Assembly: GCA_032358165.1 (NCBI GenBank)
Contig: JAALGY010000032.1
Coordinates: forward strand, 1,860,001 to 1,924,000
From: Diplosphaera chodatii
Taxonomy: Eukaryota; Chlorophyta; Trebouxiophyceae; Prasiolales; Stichococcaceae
DNA length: 64,000 bases
Direction of reading: 5' to 3'
Numbering within the stretch: the stretch's first letter is position 1; each line of letters starts with the position of its first letter. A program made the position numbers and the translations under genes. The notes beneath the pieces were generated by a model, which had not been told where the DNA came from, made no database searches, and saw only the letters and a program-made list of their open reading frames with translations. Shown here piece by piece: positions 61,237-64,000 of the stretch.

Positions 61237-64000
61237 TCAGGCCAAGGCTGGCGGCGGGTGGGGCCAGGCGCTCGGCTCCCAACCCATCGAGTTGCCCCAG
61301 TCGTACATGCGGGCCAGCCCGGCGCGGAGGGTGTCGGCGCCCCCCGCCGCCAGCCGCTGGTAGGCGCCCCGCAGCGCCAGCGCCGTGCGGGCGTCCTCAA
61401 TCGAGTCGTGCGCCTGCAGCACAACGGCCAGCATTGCTGGAGATAAGTGTTTCAATTCATGCTGTGCAAGCTGCACATCTCTGACCTCTGCCTGAGGAAG
61501 CAGCAGCTGCAGTGAAATGCTGCAACAGCAGCGCCCCGCACCTGCTGCTGGATGTCGATGCGCAGCAGGAATGCTGCCAGAAAGCGAAGGCTCAGCTTCC
61601 GCTGCCGCTTGAAGCTGAACAGCTCCACTGTGTCCACCACCTATACAATGCTCCCTGTCTCAATGTTGTCCCACCAGACATGTAGCTACAAGTGGCAGCA
61701 CTGCGCCAGCTGCCCACCTCAACATCACTTTACGGTGTTGTCTTGTCACCTGCTCGGGCGGGACCACGATGTTGATCATGCGGAAGTCCTTCTTGAGGCC
61801 GTGGCCCACCAGCAGGCAGCCGCTGTCCACCAGGTGCCGCAGCTTCAAGTACGTCTGCTTCCCTGTTGTCAAGTACCGCCGCGACTGCAGTGGGTCCAGG
61901 TCACCTGCGACCTGCATCCAGCACAGCACACAGCCTGGTCTGTATGACGTGACATCAGGTCGGTGCAGTCAGACTACCACAGCAGCGCTGTGCGTGCTGC
62001 AAGCATTGCCCCCAGCAACAGGGGCAAGGCTCCCATGCAGTCGACTTGCAAAGGCGGTGCAAGTACAGGCTGCAGGCGGCCCGCACCAGGCCGGAGTAGC
62101 GAGTCAGGTGGTCGGCCACGGGCTCCAGGCTGCGGATGGTGTCGTCAATGCAGGGGGTGCCGGCGAGGCGGCCCTCGCCCCGCACCACGCTCACGCGGCC
62201 CAGGCCCAGCCGCGCCGCCCGCGCCTCCACCCCCGTGCCGCTGCAGGGTGTCAGAACAGGGATTGGCGCAGCTCTGCAGCACCGGCATCGCCTCTACGGT
62301 TAACACGGGCCCCAGCTCGCCACAGGCAGCTGCATGACCGTGTTCCCCTTGTGCATCACAGCCTGCAGTGTGGTGCCACCAAGCAGCAGAACGACAGCCA
62401 GCATGCCGCACCCTTGCAGCACTTTGTCGGCCTGCGTCAGCGCCACAAACTCTGCGTCGATGCCGAACACTGTTCCGGGGCGCGGCGCCTCGTCCTCCCC
62501 CAGCACCGTGAAGTTGCGATCCACAGGCGCACTGGGCCCCTGCACCGAGACTGGTCATAGCACACTGCAGTTACCGGGCTTGAGCAGGCAGCAGTCAGAC
62601 ATGCAGCAGCTCTCTGTGGGAAGCACACAGAAAGAAAGCACACAGGCCAAGTGCACCAACCTGCAGGGGCTGTGCCAGGCACAGCTCTCGAAAGGCGTCA
62701 AACGTCAGCACTGGGGGCGGCGCTGCCACTGGCCGCGCCGCCGCTGCCTCCGGTGCATCTGCCTGCGGCAGGGGTGGAGCAGCCAGTTTGTATTGTGCTG
62801 CTACACTCTGTGTCTCATTTCTCAACAACAGGGCAGGCGTCATGCACCCTGTTGAGGTGCCCGCAAGCAGCGCACCCGGGTGTAGTATAGCATGCAGGGC
62901 GTCTTCTGGCCGGCATACGTCGCCTGGACCTCCTCCGGCAGCGTCTCCCGGATGACGAAGTCGTTGAACAGCATCCACTGCGCCGACGGCTGCGCCAGCT
63001 GCGCGTTGGTGGTGCTGGCGGTGCGCAGCGTGGACACCGACAGCCCACCCACCGCCGCAGCAAGCGACGAATGCCGACGTATCTGCCCCGCCGGCGTTGT
63101 CGGTGGCGCCTGCTCGTCGCTGCCTATGGCAGCGCAGTCAGTGTTGCAAGATACAGCATATTGCTGTTGCAACGCTGCCACAGCATGTTGTCATGTGTGT
63201 TCAAGAAAGCTCCTTCTCAAGACCAGTGGAGCTGAAAATAATGCTTGTACCTGCATCGTCCGCAGCTGCTGGAGACGACCGCCCTGGTTCTGCACCATTG
63301 GTGCCTGCTGCCTCCACATCGGCCTCACTCGCTGCTTGCTCGTCTGCGGAGCCCTGGGCTGCACTGCTGGCCTCAGCCACTGCCGAGACACCTGGCATGG
63401 TGCTGTCGGCGCGGTCCAGGGTGGGCCGGAGGTTCACCACAGCCGGGCCGCCTCGGCGGGGCCAGGGCGATTGGCCCGGCGAGGGCGGCGCGGGGGACTG
63501 CGCCACCCCGCGGTCTGCATCGAGGTATGCAGGCAGCACCTGCACAACACATCTGCAGTCTCAGCGCTGCGCACTTGCCTGTTGCCAGCACATTGCTCAC
63601 CATCAATATGGCCGCACAGGGGGCCATGTGGTCTGCTGCAGGGTGCAGTGGCGCACCTTGATGTGCGCCAGCAGGTGGCCGTCCGCAGTGGCGGGGTCGC
63701 CGGGCGGCTCGTCCTCGTCACGGACATGCGCGATGACCGCCGTCAGCTCGTACACTGCCCGCTGATTGCCCAGCGGCCCGCTGATCGTCTCAAGCAGCTG
63801 CTGTGCGGAGTCGCCTTCTGTGACATCGATCTGCATGTCCATAGAAGCTAGATGCTTGGACATGCACTTGAGTAGAGCCAAGTGGCAGACAGTGGTCTGC
63901 AGGGATGCCAGCAGCGCTTTGCATGCTCTTCTCGCTGGCTTGTTAGCCAGCTTTATGACGTCACCTGGCCGCCATCAGGGTCTGTCTCAATGGCCAGCGC
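61237..64000 (-). CDS. PAN2: PAN2, catalytic subunit of the PAN2-PAN3 deadenylase (C-terminal part; 5' end beyond the window)
   Basis: PAN2 starts mRNA decay by trimming poly(A). The window holds the C-terminal part; the gene reads in from the right edge (last visible residues ALAIETDPDGGQ), and the N-terminal WD40 region lies outside. The inactive UCH domain is represented by QRAVYELTAVIAHVRDEDEP with GHLLAHIKV, and by QWMLFNDFVIRETLPEEVQA with GQKTPCMLYYTRV. The exonuclease domain is complete: TVFGIDAEFVALTQADK (DEDD Asp and Glu), RAARLGLGRVSVVRGEG, CIDDTIRSLEPVADHLTRYS, VAGDLDPLQSRRYLTTGKQT, LVGHGLKKDFRMINIVVPPE (third Asp), VDTVELFSFKRQRKLSLRFL and AHDSIEDARTALALRGAYQR (His and last Asp). 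All DEDDh residues are present, so deadenylase activity is expected. The stop is the TGA complementary to 61237-61239, after a Pro/Ala-rich tail. Confidence 0.9.

Overview
This window is nuclear DNA from a photosynthetic green alga, most likely a trebouxiophyte-type chlorophyte. Genes are split by many short GT-AG introns, mostly about 80-150 nt, very often ending in TGCAG. The DNA is moderately GC-rich. A geranylgeranyl reductase, a plastid-type GAPDH, a plant-type MET1 DNA methyltransferase, a JMJ21-type F-box/JmjC protein and a Ycf45-like ATPase place it in the green lineage. There is no bacterial operon structure, and I see no transposon, CRISPR array, rRNA or convincing tRNA. All gene models were read by joining exons by eye from protein similarity and splice phase. 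Outer limits are usually firmer than internal exon edges.

Layout, left to right. 0-5 kb: CDC73 (Paf1 complex) and elongation factor 1B, both +. 5-8 kb: an F-box/JmjC oxygenase on -. 8-22 kb: a + strand run of a small FAM32A-like protein, KTI12, an SNF2 remodeler of the plant CHR12/23 group, a GT34 glycosyltransferase with a PAN-like module, RNA polymerase III subunit RPC9 and GINS subunit PSF3. 22-41 kb: a - strand run of a membrane RING-H2 protein with EGF-like and repeated extracellular modules, a microcephalin-like BRCT protein, a Ycf45-like P-loop ATPase and a purine 5'-nucleotidase (NT5C2-like). 42-45 kb: ORMDL and plastid GAPDH on +. 45.6-46.7 kb: ESCRT-II VPS25 on -. 47.4-56.9 kb: DNMT1/MET1 on +. 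57.7-60.8 kb: geranylgeranyl reductase CHLP on -. 61.2 kb to the right edge: the C-terminal part of PAN2 on -.

The genes do not form one pathway. Many act in nuclear processes: transcription elongation, chromatin remodelling, DNA methylation, Pol III transcription, replication initiation and DNA damage or condensation control. The others serve plastid metabolism (CHLP, GAPDH), sphingolipid control (ORMDL), endosomal sorting (VPS25), mRNA decay (PAN2) and cell-surface or Golgi functions.

I did not find a clearly new multi-gene system. The most distinctive direct observation is that several catalytic nucleotide-binding loops sit on very small exons: the SNF2 Walker A on 21 nt, the Ycf45-like Walker A on 21 nt, the GAPDH Rossmann loop on 31 nt, and the nucleotidase nucleophile on 11 nt. 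Two unusual protein architectures (RING-H2 with EGF and three repeated modules; GT34 with a PAN-like module and a C-terminal membrane segment) and a perfect 15-bp intergenic hairpin also deserve a second look.
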